Part shown: positions 46,073-55,797 of the stretch, piece by piece | How positions within the stretch are numbered: the stretch's first letter is position 1 | How the letters are laid out: every line of letters begins with the position of its first letter | Assembly: GCA_030054735.1 (NCBI GenBank) | Contig: JASGVX010000143.1 | Location: forward strand, 1-64,000 | Length of the DNA stretch: 64,000 bases | Source: Methanobacteriota archaeon | GTDB lineage: Archaea > Halobacteriota > Methanosarcinia > Methanosarcinales > Methanosarcinaceae | Reading direction: 5' to 3' | Notes under the pieces: generated by a model | Databases searched by the model: none | Told to the model about the DNA's origin: nothing | Seen by the model: the letters and a program-made list of their open reading frames with translations, nothing else | Program-made: the position numbers and the translations under genes

Positions 46073-46187
46073 CCCGAATTGCGTTTCGGCACCCGAATTG
46101 TGTTTCGGCACCCGAATTGCGATTCGGGAGCCCGCCGTCCTTTTCGCTCGCACCGCGTCGCTCAAGAGGACTAATTTAGGGGTTTAG
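46073..46187 (-). repeat. family C double-hairpin repeat, copy 3
   Basis: On the minus strand CCCCTAAATTAGTCCTCTT, then GAGCGACGCGGTGCGAGCG, then AAAAGGAC, followed by CTCCCGAATCGCAATTCGGG and two more GCCGAAAC...AATTCGGG units. The stem is intact while loop length and tail copy number differ from copies 1 and 2. Confidence 0.7.
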
Positions 46188-46527
46188 AGTAGTGAGCTAA
46201 ATTCAAGGGAAAAAAGTGATAAATTATAGATAACTTCGACCAGTACAACCTGATTCGTTTTTTCAGGTCTCTATTGTCACGTTCGATGCAGGAGAGCGGG
46301 CTTTCTCAAAAACAAAAAAGAATAAAGAAGAAAAACAAAGTATAAAATCTGCTTAAATATACTCACATATGTTTATGAGAAATTGAGAGTCCAAAAAAAC
46401 AGAAAAGACTAATAAAGTGAAAACGAAAAAATTATATTTTACCTGAAAACACTTTTTCAACATGCCTTTTACTGCATTTTGCTTTTTACTGTATTTTCAA
46501 ACTTCTTCTTTCTACTTCGTTTTGTGC

Positions 46528-46553
46528 ATGGCCGCCAGACAAGCTGGCGGAGG
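46528..46553 (+). repeat. family D hairpin, copy 2
   Basis: ATGGCCGCCAGACAAGC then TGGCGGAGG folds as CCGCCAG-ACAAG-CTGGCGG. Compared with 13691-13716, both partners of one base pair have changed, keeping the stem. Confidence 0.6.
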
Positions 46554-46739
46554 TGTTAGATATCTACCAGTAAATTTAAAAAGGTTTTTTGGAGGAGAAA
46601 ATTTCTTTATTCCGGTCAGTATTCCTCCATAATTTCTGCATAGCATCCATAATTTTGGCACAGTAATTACATTTTTCAATGCCCATTAGACAAAATGTCC
46701 ATTAGACAAAGACTTGCTTTGAAGAAGTTTAGTCCCGGA

Positions 46740-47336
46740 TTAAGTCTCTACCTCTTTCCCGTCAATCAATAAGCTTTTAATTACGGCATTTCCGAATTTG
46801 TCAACAACAACATTTACATCGATTCCTTCTCTACTGGCCCACTGCTGGCTTTCTATCTCTAGTCCCCTGCCCTCTGGAACGAAATAACTCTCGATACCGT
46901 ACTCAATTCTTCTATACTCAACTACTCTACGTTCTTTAAGGCGGGACTCTTCAGGTATAAGGTTGTCATCATCTTCTTCCCTGTATTCATAGATCGGTTC
47001 TTTTACCGTGCCTTTGATGTAAAGCTCATTATCGGGAGGTTTTTTATAGATTTTTTTGGGCACTCCGTATCCATTTTCAATTTCAAGAGCCAGATATATG
47101 CGGTCGTTATATTCTAAATAAGGGTCTTCAGCCTCAATCTCTTCTAAATTCAGGGTACTTATCTCGTAATTAAGGTTTACATAGTCTCCCCTAAAAAGGT
47201 CTCTTGGGTCTACTGGCTCGGTTTTGAGTATTACTTTGGTCCCGGTCCTGAGGGTATATTCTTTGTACAGGATAAAGCCTGAAAAAATAAGGAGCCAGAA
47301 AACTACAGTGAGATAAAAGACTTTCTTCTGGTTCAT
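46740..47336 (-). CDS. GDYXXLXY-domain membrane protein
   Basis: A 198-residue protein with one N-terminal membrane segment (about residues 7-24) and an outside beta-rich domain. The family motif is LFRGDYVNLNYEIS, and KTEPVDPRDLFRGDY is the conserved approach to it. GDYXXLXY proteins are encoded next to DUF2157 membrane proteins in many genomes, as here, and the pair probably forms an envelope complex of unknown function. It follows the DUF2157 gene by 67 nt on the same strand. Confidence 0.85.
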   Translation of the reverse strand: MNQKKVFYLTVVFWLLIFSGFILYKEYTLRTGTKVILKTEPVDPRDLFRGDYVNLNYEISTLNLEEIEAEDPYLEYNDRIYLALEIENGYGVPKKIYKKPPDNELYIKGTVKEPIYEYREEDDDNLIPEESRLKERRVVEYRRIEYGIESYFVPEGRGLEIESQQWASREGIDVNVVVDKFGNAVIKSLLIDGKEVET

Positions 47337-47403
47337 TTCCGGATTCCTCCTGTTCCCGAAATGGCCGTGAATTTACAGCTCCCAAATCTTAAAATACTGC
47401 CTG

Positions 47404-48555
47404 TCATTCTTCCCCTCCAGAAAACTGGACCTTTAATTCTCTTCTTTTTCTTTCCAGAACAATACTTATGATAAGCAGGACAAGCCCTCCAAACATGAAA
47501 AAGAGGGATCTTGGAAGCAGTTCCCAGAAGAAGTCGAAGTATCTTGCAAAAATAAGGAGGATAAACCAGAACATTGCAGTACTTACTATTCCTATATCTT
47601 CCATATTGTATCCGGCATAAAGGAGAAGGGTCAAAAGCCCCATGAAGACAACATTAAAAAGAATCATATAAACTTTTTCCGAGGCAGGCATATATATAGT
47701 TGTAAGAGTGATCAATGCCATCAACAGCGCAATTGTCGATATACTTATATCTGCATGAAAGCTTCTGGACTTTTCACGAAGCGGTTTTGCTATCAGGAGT
47801 GCCAGAAGGAGGATTCCTGAAATAGCATAAATTACAGGGATTATTTTCTCAACTTTATACTCCCACATTTTGAAAGTGTGTGCAAATAAGGAAATAAGTA
47901 TAGCTTGCAATCCCATGAACTTAAAAGTCTTTCCAGCGTGTTTTGTTTTTTCCGCAAGGCTGTGGAGAATTCCGGTAAAATATATAGCAATGCCTGATAT
48001 GAGATAGATATCTTTCACACTGATCAAATTTTCCAGGCCTGTTCTCTCCATATAAAGAAGGCCGATCCAGAGGTAAAAGAGGAGAGAGCAAAGTCCGGCT
48101 ATCGGCGTTGACATGTAACCGTAAATAAGTGGGAAAACCCCAATAATCCATATAAGGACAAGAGTGCTGTTATTAGCGTTGATATTGTAAATCTGGGCAA
48201 TCAAAAAGAGGCTGGCTCCAAAGAACATGGCTGAAAGCAAAATCAGGGCAGAACCAAGCCTGGGATATTTCTGATTTTCATACTTAAAATGATAACCAGC
48301 GTAATGTATGCTTATTGTGCTTCCTACAAGCAGCAGAACCTTAAAGGTATTCCCGATTTTCTCCCAGTTGGATGCCACAAACAGAATGGCTCCAATTCCA
48401 ATTAAAATCGCCCCGATGCTTGAAAAGGCATTGACCTGCTTTTTTGACCTGTGCTCCTTTTTATACTCGACAAGGTCGGCCCGCATCTTTTCAGCCTGAT
48501 TGTGATTGATTGTGCCTTCATCCAGCCATTTCTGGATCAGGTCTTCATCGAACAT
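47404..48555 (-). CDS. DUF2157 membrane protein
   Basis: A 383-residue protein. A cytoplasmic N-terminal part (residues 1-40, LIQKWLDEGTINHNQAEKMR, a DUF2157 signature) is followed by about eleven membrane segments, with IGAILIGIGAILFVASNWEKI as the first conserved helix. The tail is short and basic. It is the first gene of the pair with the GDYXXLXY protein. The function of this pair is not known; the architecture suggests a membrane sensor or transport-like complex. The ATG at 48555 lies next to TATA-like AT-rich DNA. Confidence 0.85.
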   Translation of the reverse strand: MFDEDLIQKWLDEGTINHNQAEKMRADLVEYKKEHRSKKQVNAFSSIGAILIGIGAILFVASNWEKIGNTFKVLLLVGSTISIHYAGYHFKYENQKYPRLGSALILLSAMFFGASLFLIAQIYNINANNSTLVLIWIIGVFPLIYGYMSTPIAGLCSLLFYLWIGLLYMERTGLENLISVKDIYLISGIAIYFTGILHSLAEKTKHAGKTFKFMGLQAILISLFAHTFKMWEYKVEKIIPVIYAISGILLLALLIAKPLREKSRSFHADISISTIALLMALITLTTIYMPASEKVYMILFNVVFMGLLTLLLYAGYNMEDIGIVSTAMFWFILLIFARYFDFFWELLPRSLFFMFGGLVLLIISIVLERKRRELKVQFSGGEE

Positions 48556-48678
48556 AATTTTACTATATTAGTATGTTGTATTTATTTCTTTTTAATATAT
48601 TTATGGTAGTATTTGTGCTTTATTTAAAAACACGCAGCTCTTACTGATTTTGCTTCCTGTATATTTCTCCCATAAGCA

Positions 48679-48689
48679 TTATATATATC
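48679..48689 (+). promoter_or_regulatory. TATA box of MarR-MATE operon
   Basis: TTATATATATC at 48680-48690 predicts a start near 48711. The open frame could start at 48702, but AGGAGG just before the ATG at 48804 shows that the real message has a leader of about 93 nt. Confidence 0.5.
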
Positions 48690-48803
48690 AAAGCCTTACA
48701 GATGGCGATTAAATTAGTTTCACATGTAACTAAATATAAAATCGTTATTAATCATCAATATCCTGAAACAAGCCTCCCAGTGTATAAAATAGGAGGACAA
48801 ATT

Positions 48804-49271
48804 ATGGAAGACCCAAGAGGGATCTGCGGCCCGATAGCACACATCTACCGGAGCCACCTGGCATACATGACAAAGGAACTTGAAGCTTACAGGATCGGGA
48901 GCGGACAATTTGATTTCCTGATGGTTCTGTACCATAAGGACGGCATCTCTCAGGAAACACTTGCTAAAATACTGGAAGTAAGTAAAGCAACAAGTACCAG
49001 AGCGGTCCAGAACCTGGAAAAAGAAGGCTATGTGTACAGGCAGAGGGATGAAAACGACCTCCGGGCTTACAAGGTTTACCTTACAGAAAAAGGAAAAGAA
49101 ATGAGAGATATAATTCTTGAAAAGCTGATTACTTTTGTTAATGTTCTCCTTTCAGATTTTACACCTGGAGAAAAAGAAATTTTCAGGCTGCTTATCCATA
49201 AGGCTGAGTTTAAACTCTGCAAGTGCGGACTCGAACACAGGGGTCAGGAAAGGCATTGTGACGCCAGATAA
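48804..49271 (+). CDS. MarR-family transcriptional regulator
   Basis: A 155-residue winged-helix regulator. RIGSGQFDFLMVLYHKDGIS and QETLAKILEVSKATSTRAVQN form the helix-turn-helix with its recognition helix, and the wing is GYVYRQRDENDLRAYKVYLTEKG. The Cys-rich end (KLCKCGLE...HCDAR) is unusual and could sense oxidants or metal. I chose the ATG at 48804 because AGGAGG lies 7 nt upstream; the longer frame from 48702 has no support. It is 21 nt before the MATE transporter gene, which it probably controls along with itself. Confidence 0.9.
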   Translation: MEDPRGICGPIAHIYRSHLAYMTKELEAYRIGSGQFDFLMVLYHKDGISQETLAKILEVSKATSTRAVQNLEKEGYVYRQRDENDLRAYKVYLTEKGKEMRDIILEKLITFVNVLLSDFTPGEKEIFRLLIHKAEFKLCKCGLEHRGQERHCDAR

Positions 49272-49292
49272 AAACGATATGGAAGCACAAAT

Positions 49293-50654
49293 ATGGAAGG
49301 AAAAAGTGAATTTCTGGGAAAAGAGAGTATAGGTAAGCTTCTGTTCAAGCTTTCGGCCCCTGTGATTGTCGGAATGGTAGTTCAGGCTCTTTACAACGTT
49401 GTGGACACATTTTTCGTAGGACAGGTATATGGAGCAGAAAGCGTCAAGGCTATAGGCGGGCTTTCGATAGCTTTTCCGATCCAGATGATAGTCACGGCTT
49501 TTGGAGTTGTCCTCGGAACAGGAGGATCATCAATTATCTCACGTGCCCTTGGATCAAAAGAATTGGATAAAGCAGAAAGGACTCTTGGAAATGTTTTCTC
49601 TCTCAGTCTGATACTCAGCATACTCATTGCAATTCCCTTACTCTCTTACCTGGAAGTTATTTTGGGAATATTTGGTGCCACTCCCGGGATCATGCCATAT
49701 GCAGTGGAATATCTAGAATACATAATTTTAGGAACAATTTTCTTTGTCTTTGGAGTAACTGTCCAGAATATTGTCAGAGCCGAAGGAAATGCCCGGCTTG
49801 CGATGAATGCAATGCTAATGGGAGCCGGCCTCAATATTCTTCTTGACCCGCTTTTAATGATTGGCTTCGGGATGGGCGTTCGGGGAGCTGCAATCGCAAC
49901 CGTCCTGTCGCAGGCAGTTAGTTCGGTCTGGCTGCTACAGTACTGTGTTAAAGGAAAAGGAGCTGTGCGTTTTAAATCCAGATACCTGAAACCTGACCTC
50001 AACATTATGAAAGAAATAGGATCCATAGGTGTCGGGTCTTTTGTTATGCAGGCTTCAAACAGTGTCATGATGATCTTTCTATTCAATGCCCTTGCAACCT
50101 ATGGAGGAGATGTCGCAGTCGCTGTTTTTGGCGTTATATTCAAGGTCAACTCTTTCATCTTTCTTCCTCTTCTGGGTATGTCCTTTGGCCTGCAGCCAAT
50201 TGTAGGGTATAACTACGGAGCAAAACAGTTCGGAAGGATAGCAAAAGCCGTAAAACTATCTCTCATGGCAACAATGACATTCGGGACATTTGGCTTAATT
50301 ATCATTTATCTCTTCACAGAACAGATTCTCGGGATTTTCAGTGCTGACCAGCAATACCTGGCTGTTGGGGAACACGCTATAAAGATCATGCTCCTTGGAG
50401 TGCCTTTGATAGGCTTGAATGTAGTTTCTATGACACTTTTCCAGGCCCTGGGGAAAGCCAGACCCGCTTTCCTCCTTTCCCTCAGCAGGCAGATCCTTTT
50501 CCTGATCCCGCTTGTTATTATTCTCCCAGGTTTTTATGGGCTGGACGGAGTCTGGGCAGCCTATCCAGTTTCAGATTTTCTGTCTTTTTTGCTCTCAGGA
50601 TATCTGCTTCTCAGAATATACAGGATTTTTAAAGGACATCCGGGCTCATCATGA
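49293..50654 (+). CDS. MATE-family efflux transporter
   Basis: A 453-residue membrane protein with twelve hydrophobic segments in two similar halves. Conserved MATE features are PVIVGMVVQALYNVVDTFFVG at the start, GTGGSSIISRALGSKELDKA after helix 2, and PLLGMSFGLQPIVGYNYGAK at the equivalent place in the second half. MATE proteins export cationic drugs or dyes with Na+ or H+. It is cotranscribed with the MarR regulator, a common arrangement for induced efflux. The C-terminus is short and cytoplasmic. Confidence 0.93.
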   Translation: MEGKSEFLGKESIGKLLFKLSAPVIVGMVVQALYNVVDTFFVGQVYGAESVKAIGGLSIAFPIQMIVTAFGVVLGTGGSSIISRALGSKELDKAERTLGNVFSLSLILSILIAIPLLSYLEVILGIFGATPGIMPYAVEYLEYIILGTIFFVFGVTVQNIVRAEGNARLAMNAMLMGAGLNILLDPLLMIGFGMGVRGAAIATVLSQAVSSVWLLQYCVKGKGAVRFKSRYLKPDLNIMKEIGSIGVGSFVMQASNSVMMIFLFNALATYGGDVAVAVFGVIFKVNSFIFLPLLGMSFGLQPIVGYNYGAKQFGRIAKAVKLSLMATMTFGTFGLIIIYLFTEQILGIFSADQQYLAVGEHAIKIMLLGVPLIGLNVVSMTLFQALGKARPAFLLSLSRQILFLIPLVIILPGFYGLDGVWAAYPVSDFLSFLLSGYLLLRIYRIFKGHPGSS

Positions 50655-51205
50655 GTTGGCACTGGAACAGGACTCACAGTTTCCAGCGTGTCCGAAAAAA
50701 GACCTGGCACGTTGAAGTGAAGGCAGAAGTTTAACCTGCCCTCTTTTTTTCTCCTTCTTTGGCATGAAAGCGATTTCAAGCACTTTCATTTTTTGTGCCT
50801 GCTATTTGAAAAATTTCATATGCGTTTTTTCTTTATATCCATGTACATGGTGGCCATTCAGTTTTCAGAAGAAAATGTTCAGAATCATTGTTTTAAAAGT
50901 AGTTTGGATCTGAGTTACGTAAATTTTTCTATCAGACAAATTGAGGTATCATGAAATGAACTGCAGCGAATTGAAAGAATGTCAGGTTCTTGTTTGTGAA
51001 GGTGAGTATTTGAACTCAAAGTCGTAAGTGCATGTGGGGCTGTTCAAGTGCTGTACAGGCAGTATAACATGTTGCGGTGAGCCTATGAGAGTAAAGCAAT
51101 AAATGAAGCAATGGGATGTGAACTACTTCTCAGTATAGACTGAAGGGTTTCTCGTTTCAGAACACGAAACTTATATGATATTATCCTAAGATTTTACAGA
51201 TCAGA
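50655..51205. other. intergenic region with family A repeat
   Basis: About 550 bp between the end of the MATE gene and the end of the DUF4013 gene (convergent). It holds a family A repeat in inverse orientation; no other element or gene was recognised. Confidence 0.5.
50762..50830 (-). repeat. family A repeat, copy 4 (inverted)
   Basis: GCATGAAAGCGATTTCAAG, then CACTTTCATTTTTTGTGCC, ending TTTCATATGCGTTTTTT; the most diverged of the near-full copies. Confidence 0.8.
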
Positions 51206-51778
51206 TTATATTCTCTTTTCCACTAATCTTCCGTAGATGTTTGCAATGAATATTGAATTTGTAAAGAACAGTCCGGGTATGCCCACAAGTACGATTGAAA
51301 GAGTTAAATAGATAATACCAAGAGCATACTGTTTCAGTACGGCAATGATATACTCTTCAGGGTTGTCCTTGACAACGTTCAGAATGTTAAACTCAAAGAA
51401 AGACTCAACGGTCTGTTTCCTGAAGAAATTAACGGTAAGCATTGGAATTACAAAGACTCCTAATAACAGGCTGACAAGATTCCCGAAAGTTTTACTGACA
51501 TCCGTTGCAGCATACAATATAATCGTATATATTATGTAGAAAGGAAGAGCTTTCAGGAACATCATTAACCCAAGCTTTAGATCTTCCATAAAATCGAGTT
51601 TTATGAGCCCTTCATACCTGCCTTCGATAAACTCATTAATAAGTCTTACAATGTAACCGAAAAATGCAAGCCATCCTATAATTGGAACAATTAACAATAG
51701 TATATAAAGAAGCCTTGCCGGTGTTTTAAAAGGATATTTGAAAGCTTCTGAAAAACTTATGGTTTCTATAATAATCAC
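51206..51778 (-). CDS. DUF4013 membrane protein
   Basis: A 190-residue membrane protein with four to five hydrophobic segments. The N-terminus SFSEAFKYPFKTPARLLYIL is typical of DUF4013, whose members begin with a short amphipathic stretch before the first membrane helix. IIGWLAFFGYIVRLINEFIEG and FVIPMLTVNFFRKQTVESFF are further conserved blocks. DUF4013 proteins are numerous in methanogens and have no known function. It stands alone, and its start lies next to a TATA-like AAATATAACAT on the minus strand. Confidence 0.8.
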   Translation of the reverse strand: MIIIETISFSEAFKYPFKTPARLLYILLLIVPIIGWLAFFGYIVRLINEFIEGRYEGLIKLDFMEDLKLGLMMFLKALPFYIIYTIILYAATDVSKTFGNLVSLLLGVFVIPMLTVNFFRKQTVESFFEFNILNVVKDNPEEYIIAVLKQYALGIIYLTLSIVLVGIPGLFFTNSIFIANIYGRLVEKRI

Positions 51779-52586
51779 CAGATTTAATGTTATATTTTTA
51801 AGTATATAAAACTTTGTAAATATAATGTTGAGGATTTGTTTACAATAAATATATTTGCAAATAAATTTTAAAATGGAAAAGGCAAGTAAGTGAATTATAG
51901 CCAGTGATTAAAAGGAAGCGAAAATAATGGTTTCTTAAAACAAAAATGTATTCAGTTAGAGTCTGCGTAAACAGATAATGCATCCAGCCAAGCTTTTGCC
52001 CTGGTAAGCAAGAAGAAAATGAAATAGTAAATTTAAACGAGATTTATGTTCTAAAGCCTGTTTGAAACGCATATGAAATTCTTCGAATAACAGGCACAAA
52101 AAATGAAAGTACCTGAAAGCACTTTCATGCTAAATAAGTGTCTATCGCGATAAGGCAAGGCGTATATATTAAGACGTATTTGATTTTAATACAAAAACTT
52201 CAAGATTATATTTTTCCTAACCCATCCAGATCGTCTCATTGTATATTAAAAGGAAAAACTTGAATAAAGGGATAAAAACGCAGAGCTGTTGTGTCCTGAA
52301 ATTATTTCACATATTTATGGATTTTCAACACTTCAATCTTTGATCTAATAACTGATGGCTCAAAGATTAAAATTTAAGGGACTTTCAGTTAAATCTGGTC
52401 CAGGAGGATAAACATAATTCACAAAACCAATACAGGACAAAAATAGGAAGAATAATGAAATTCATCAATTCAGTATAAAAGTTTCTTAATATTACACAGT
52501 AACTGAAAAGAATTTTCCGGGACCGGGGCTTAGAAATTCCCGGACCCTCTCACTAAAGTGAGACAAAAAAGAAAAAGTTCAAAGGT
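51779..52586. other. intergenic region with family A repeat
   Basis: About 800 bp of AT-rich DNA without a supported gene. The family A copy at 52064-52135 is the only recognisable element. GGGACCGGGG...CCCGGACC near 52520-52546 forms a weak inverted repeat downstream of the Lys-rich small gene and may act as its terminator. Confidence 0.45.
52064..52135 (+). repeat. family A repeat, copy 5
   Basis: GAAACGCATATGAAATTC through TTTCATGCTAAATAAG. Its core is identical or nearly identical to the copy at 45211, suggesting recent spread or gene conversion. Confidence 0.87.
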
Positions 52587-52721
52587 TTATTTCTTCTTCA
52601 TTTCCTTTGCAAGCTTCTTCTTTGCGTCCTTACTGCCTGCTGAAGCCAGTTTTTCAAGCTCCTGCATCTTTTCTATCTTAGCGCTCTTTTTTTTCTCCAT
52701 ATCTTTTTTAGACATTGCCAT
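52587..52721 (-). CDS. small Lys-rich protein, 44 aa
   Basis: The product begins MAMSKKDMEKKKSAKIEKM and ends in KKKLAKEMKKK: nearly half Lys and Glu, strongly basic, predicted as one helix. The open frame extends 24 codons upstream, but GAAGGTA lies just before the ATG at 52721, and the upstream part is unlike the rest, so the short start is preferred. An ATG two codons later (52715) is also possible. I do not recognise a family; a nucleic-acid-binding or ribosome-associated peptide would fit the charge, but this is a guess. Confidence 0.55.
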   Translation of the reverse strand: MAMSKKDMEKKKSAKIEKMQELEKLASAGSKDAKKKLAKEMKKK

Positions 52722-53007
52722 GTTACATACCTTCATAGAAATTAATGAAGTAAATGATACCCATACAGGTACAAGATAGACACAGTACCTCAACAGATAT
52801 CACATTAATTCATTATTTTCATTTTTAAAACTATTTATCAGTTTCCCATAATAGGGAAATTCTACATTTCATAATACTGTAATTATACTGAGGTTATTAA
52901 TACAGGACAGAAGCGGCTTTCCAGAAATTTCTTTTAAAGAGTAAAGGCGCGCAGAAAAGAGGAAAGAAGATTAAAAAATTATCTCCAATCACTCCAGATT
53001 ACTGTCC

Positions 53008-54612
53008 TTACAGACTCTCTCTTTCCTTCCTATATTTGCACATTGCCCTGACAAAGCCCTTAAATGGGGGAGATGGCCTGCCAGGTCTTGACCTGAATTC
53101 AGGGTGGAATTGAGAAGCAAAGAAGAAACGCTTGCCAGGAATTTCGGCAATCTCCATTCTATTTTTATTTTTGCCGGAAAAAACCATGCCAAAAGACTCA
53201 AGCCTATCCACAAATTCGGGATTCACTTCATACCTGTGGCGGTGGCGTTCGACAATGTAATTGCTTCCATACAGCTTTGTAGCAAGGGAACCTTCCCTGA
53301 GGATTGCTTCGTAGTCTCCAAGGCGCATAGTGCCACCCATATCCGCAGCTCCTGTCTGCTCTGGAAGGATATCAATTACAGGGTAAGGAGTATCTTCATC
53401 AAACTCCGTACTGTTTGCATTTTTAAGGTTCACAACATTTCTTGCAAACTCGATTACTGCAAGCTGCATACCCAGGCAGATCCCAAGCAGCGGGATGTCA
53501 TTTTCCCTGGCAAATTTGATTGCAAGCATCTTGCCCTCAGTCCCTCGCACTCCAAAACCTCCAGGGATCAGAATGCCGTCAAACTCTTTGAGCTTCTCGA
53601 CCTCCGCATGATTTTCTTCAAGGGTCTCAGCCTCAAGCATATTGACTTCAACTTTGCACCCGTTATCAATCCCGCCGTGCTTGACAGCCTCAAGGATACT
53701 GAGGTAAGAGTCCTCAAGATTTGTATATTTGCCTACAATCGCCAGTTTGACTTCATCGGTTGTGGACTTCATCCTTGCAACCATTTCGCTCCAACTACTG
53801 TCCTCAACACGGGACTCCAGCTTCAGGTGCTCCATAAGCCTTGTAGTCAGACCCTGTTCTTCGATCATAAGAGGCACGTCGTAAATATCATCAGCGTCAT
53901 AGGCGCCTATGACCAGTTCCTGGGGGACATCACAGAAAAGTGCGATTTTTTCTTTGGTACTTTCCTGCAGAGGTGTATTTGATCGTGCAACAATTACTTC
54001 CGGGCTCAAACCAAGAGATCTTAGTTCTTTTACTGAGTGCTGAGAAGGCTTGGTTTTCTGTTCTCCCTGCAGGTCTTCCATTACAAGAGTTACATGAATA
54101 AAAACAATATTCTCGGAAGGTTCTTCCCTGTGCATCTGGCGGACCGCTTCAAGGAAAGGCATGCTCTCAATGTCTCCTACAGTCCCCCCTATCTCAATAA
54201 GGCAGATATCAGCCCCACTCCTCGCTGTAACCTTTCTTATTTTGCTCTTGATCTCATTTGTGATATGAGGGATAATCTGGACGGTTTTTCCAAGATAGTC
54301 TCCTCTCCTTTCCTTGGCGATTACTTCCTGGTAAACCTTTCCTGTGGTGATGTTGTGGTCTCTGGTAAGTTCCGTGTCAAGGAACCTCTCGTAGTTTCCG
54401 AGGTCCAGGTCAACTTCACCTCCGTCCCTGAGCACAAAGACTTCCCCGTGCTGATAGGGGCTCATGGTGCCTGCATCAATATTGATGTAAGGGTCGATCT
54501 TGATAGCCGTAACTCTATAACCTTTGTTTTTCAAGTTTCTGCCGATGGATGCAATGGTGATGCCTTTCCCAAGCCCACTCATCACCCCACCGGTAACTAT
54601 GATATACTTCAT
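53008..54612 (-). CDS. pyrG: CTP synthase
   Basis: A 534-residue enzyme that aminates UTP to CTP using ATP and glutamine. The amidoligase domain starts [20 protein letters not shown] with its ATP loop and has [21 protein letters not shown]. The C-terminal glutaminase domain has the nucleophile in LLGICLGMQ and the His-Glu pair in FHPEFRSRP. Full length. GAGGAAGC precedes the ATG. It is monocistronic. Feedback by CTP is expected from the family. Confidence 0.97.
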   Translation of the reverse strand: MKYIIVTGGVMSGLGKGITIASIGRNLKNKGYRVTAIKIDPYINIDAGTMSPYQHGEVFVLRDGGEVDLDLGNYERFLDTELTRDHNITTGKVYQEVIAKERRGDYLGKTVQIIPHITNEIKSKIRKVTARSGADICLIEIGGTVGDIESMPFLEAVRQMHREEPSENIVFIHVTLVMEDLQGEQKTKPSQHSVKELRSLGLSPEVIVARSNTPLQESTKEKIALFCDVPQELVIGAYDADDIYDVPLMIEEQGLTTRLMEHLKLESRVEDSSWSEMVARMKSTTDEVKLAIVGKYTNLEDSYLSILEAVKHGGIDNGCKVEVNMLEAETLEENHAEVEKLKEFDGILIPGGFGVRGTEGKMLAIKFARENDIPLLGICLGMQLAVIEFARNVVNLKNANSTEFDEDTPYPVIDILPEQTGAADMGGTMRLGDYEAILREGSLATKLYGSNYIVERHRHRYEVNPEFVDRLESFGMVFSGKNKNRMEIAEIPGKRFFFASQFHPEFRSRPGRPSPPFKGFVRAMCKYRKERESL

Positions 54613-55560
54613 GGGTAAGCTTCCTCGATATTTTTTCTAATAGGATTATTGACCAGAAGATAGTCCAGTGAATTTCAGACTAAAGAGCATTCAGATGAGT
54701 AATTTATACAAATTATGGATTCATTCTTGCGTACGAACACAATACCAATATCTTCATGGTATAAAAATTACTCTCTGATTTCAAACTTTGATTTCAAGAC
54801 ATTTTTCTCCAGCTTTACGCTGATCTTCAAGCCAGTCTCATGCCCAAGTTTTTATATTCATTATAATATAGAGAATATAAGTATACGTAAAATTCTATTT
54901 TAAATGGTTCGATTGAAGTTTAAAACAAGAAAAAAATAAGCAAATTGCAGGATATACTCCCTATAATTAAGTAGAGTTAAGGCTTAAAATCAGATTTCAG
55001 CCAGTACTTTAGCTGTTGCCAGTCTTTTGGCTGTTATTCGTAAACTACTCCTTCCTTCAGTTTGACAGCTGTCGAAGAAGGAGTCCTCTCGCATTATCGA
55101 GATAGAAGGGCTCTTACTTAGATCTGGCTCCTGTTAGTGATGATTTCCAGATTTCTCAGGACTCCGAATCTTTTGTCGGACTCTTTTTCAGGACTCTCTT
55201 TTTGCCAAAATATCCCTTTTCACTAAACTTCCTTATAAAATATTTCTATCTATGTAATAAAAACCTCGACTGGTATGGGGATTTGTGTGATAAAACCCTT
55301 GTCCTGATTTATTTAGGAACTCCTGGTAATTTTATCAAAAAAATACATAGGATTATATTAAACGTGATTGGAAGCCTTTAATTATTCCTTTTTTATAATG
55401 TTCTTCAAAATCTCAGTCAAATTAATATTTTGCAGTTTATTCGACTTTTTAAGTTCTTTTATTCCTTAGTTTCCTATTCGGCCGCTTATAAACACTGTAA
55501 ATATTATTATATATCATTATGTTCCCATTACTAAAGTTTCTAAGCCTCTATCTTAATTTC
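54613..55560. other. intergenic region with IS fragment
   Basis: About 950 bp without a gene. It contains an insertion-sequence fragment (54780-54990) and otherwise AT-rich DNA leading into the TATA box at 55561. Confidence 0.5.
54780..54990. repeat. IS end fragment, second copy of 1236-1452
   Basis: Shared with 1236-1452 in the same orientation. On the minus strand it encodes the first residues of the transposase (start codon, NIKTWA, a stop, then DWLEDQRKAGEKCLEIKV) and is cut off where copy 1 continues with RGDCHYVY. It is a dead end fragment. Confidence 0.7.
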
Positions 55561-55574
55561 TTATATATATATAA
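55561..55574 (+). promoter_or_regulatory. TATA box upstream of tandem-repeat leader
   Basis: TTATATATATATAA predicts transcription from about 55595, so the tandem array at 55605-55797 would lie inside the 5' leader of the membrane-protein gene. Confidence 0.5.
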
Positions 55575-55604
55575 CCGTGTAAAAGAAAGTCCCATTCAGC
55601 TATA

Positions 55605-55797
55605 AACAAAAGGGTGTTAAAAACAAAAAGGTGTTAAAAACAAAAAGGTGTTAAAAACAAAAAGGTGTTAAAAACAAAAAGGTGTTAAAAACAAAAAGGT
55701 GTTAAAAACAAAAGGTGTTAAAAACAAAAGGTGTTAAAAACAAAAGGTGTTAAAAACAGGTGTTAAAAACAAAAGGTGTTAAAAACAAAAGGGTGTT
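55605..55797 (+). repeat. tandem array, 12 GGTGTT units of ~16-17 bp
   Basis: The unit is GGTGTTAAAAACAAAAA, with versions one or two A shorter and one unit of only 12 bp. GGTGTT occurs 12 times between 55612 and 55797. Each unit holds a GTG and a GGTG that could mimic a start codon or weak ribosome site. The array overlaps the possible GTG start (55776) of the following gene. Confidence 0.92.

Larger units (their letters stand above)
45987..46739. other. intergenic region with family C and D repeats
   Basis: About 750 bp without a gene. It contains the family C element (46073-46187) and the family D hairpin (46528-46553). The remainder is AT-rich, with no promoter strong enough to name. Confidence 0.5.

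Noticed and set aside
53104-53982. 292-codon plus-strand frame
   Set aside because: It is antisense to the highly conserved pyrG gene.
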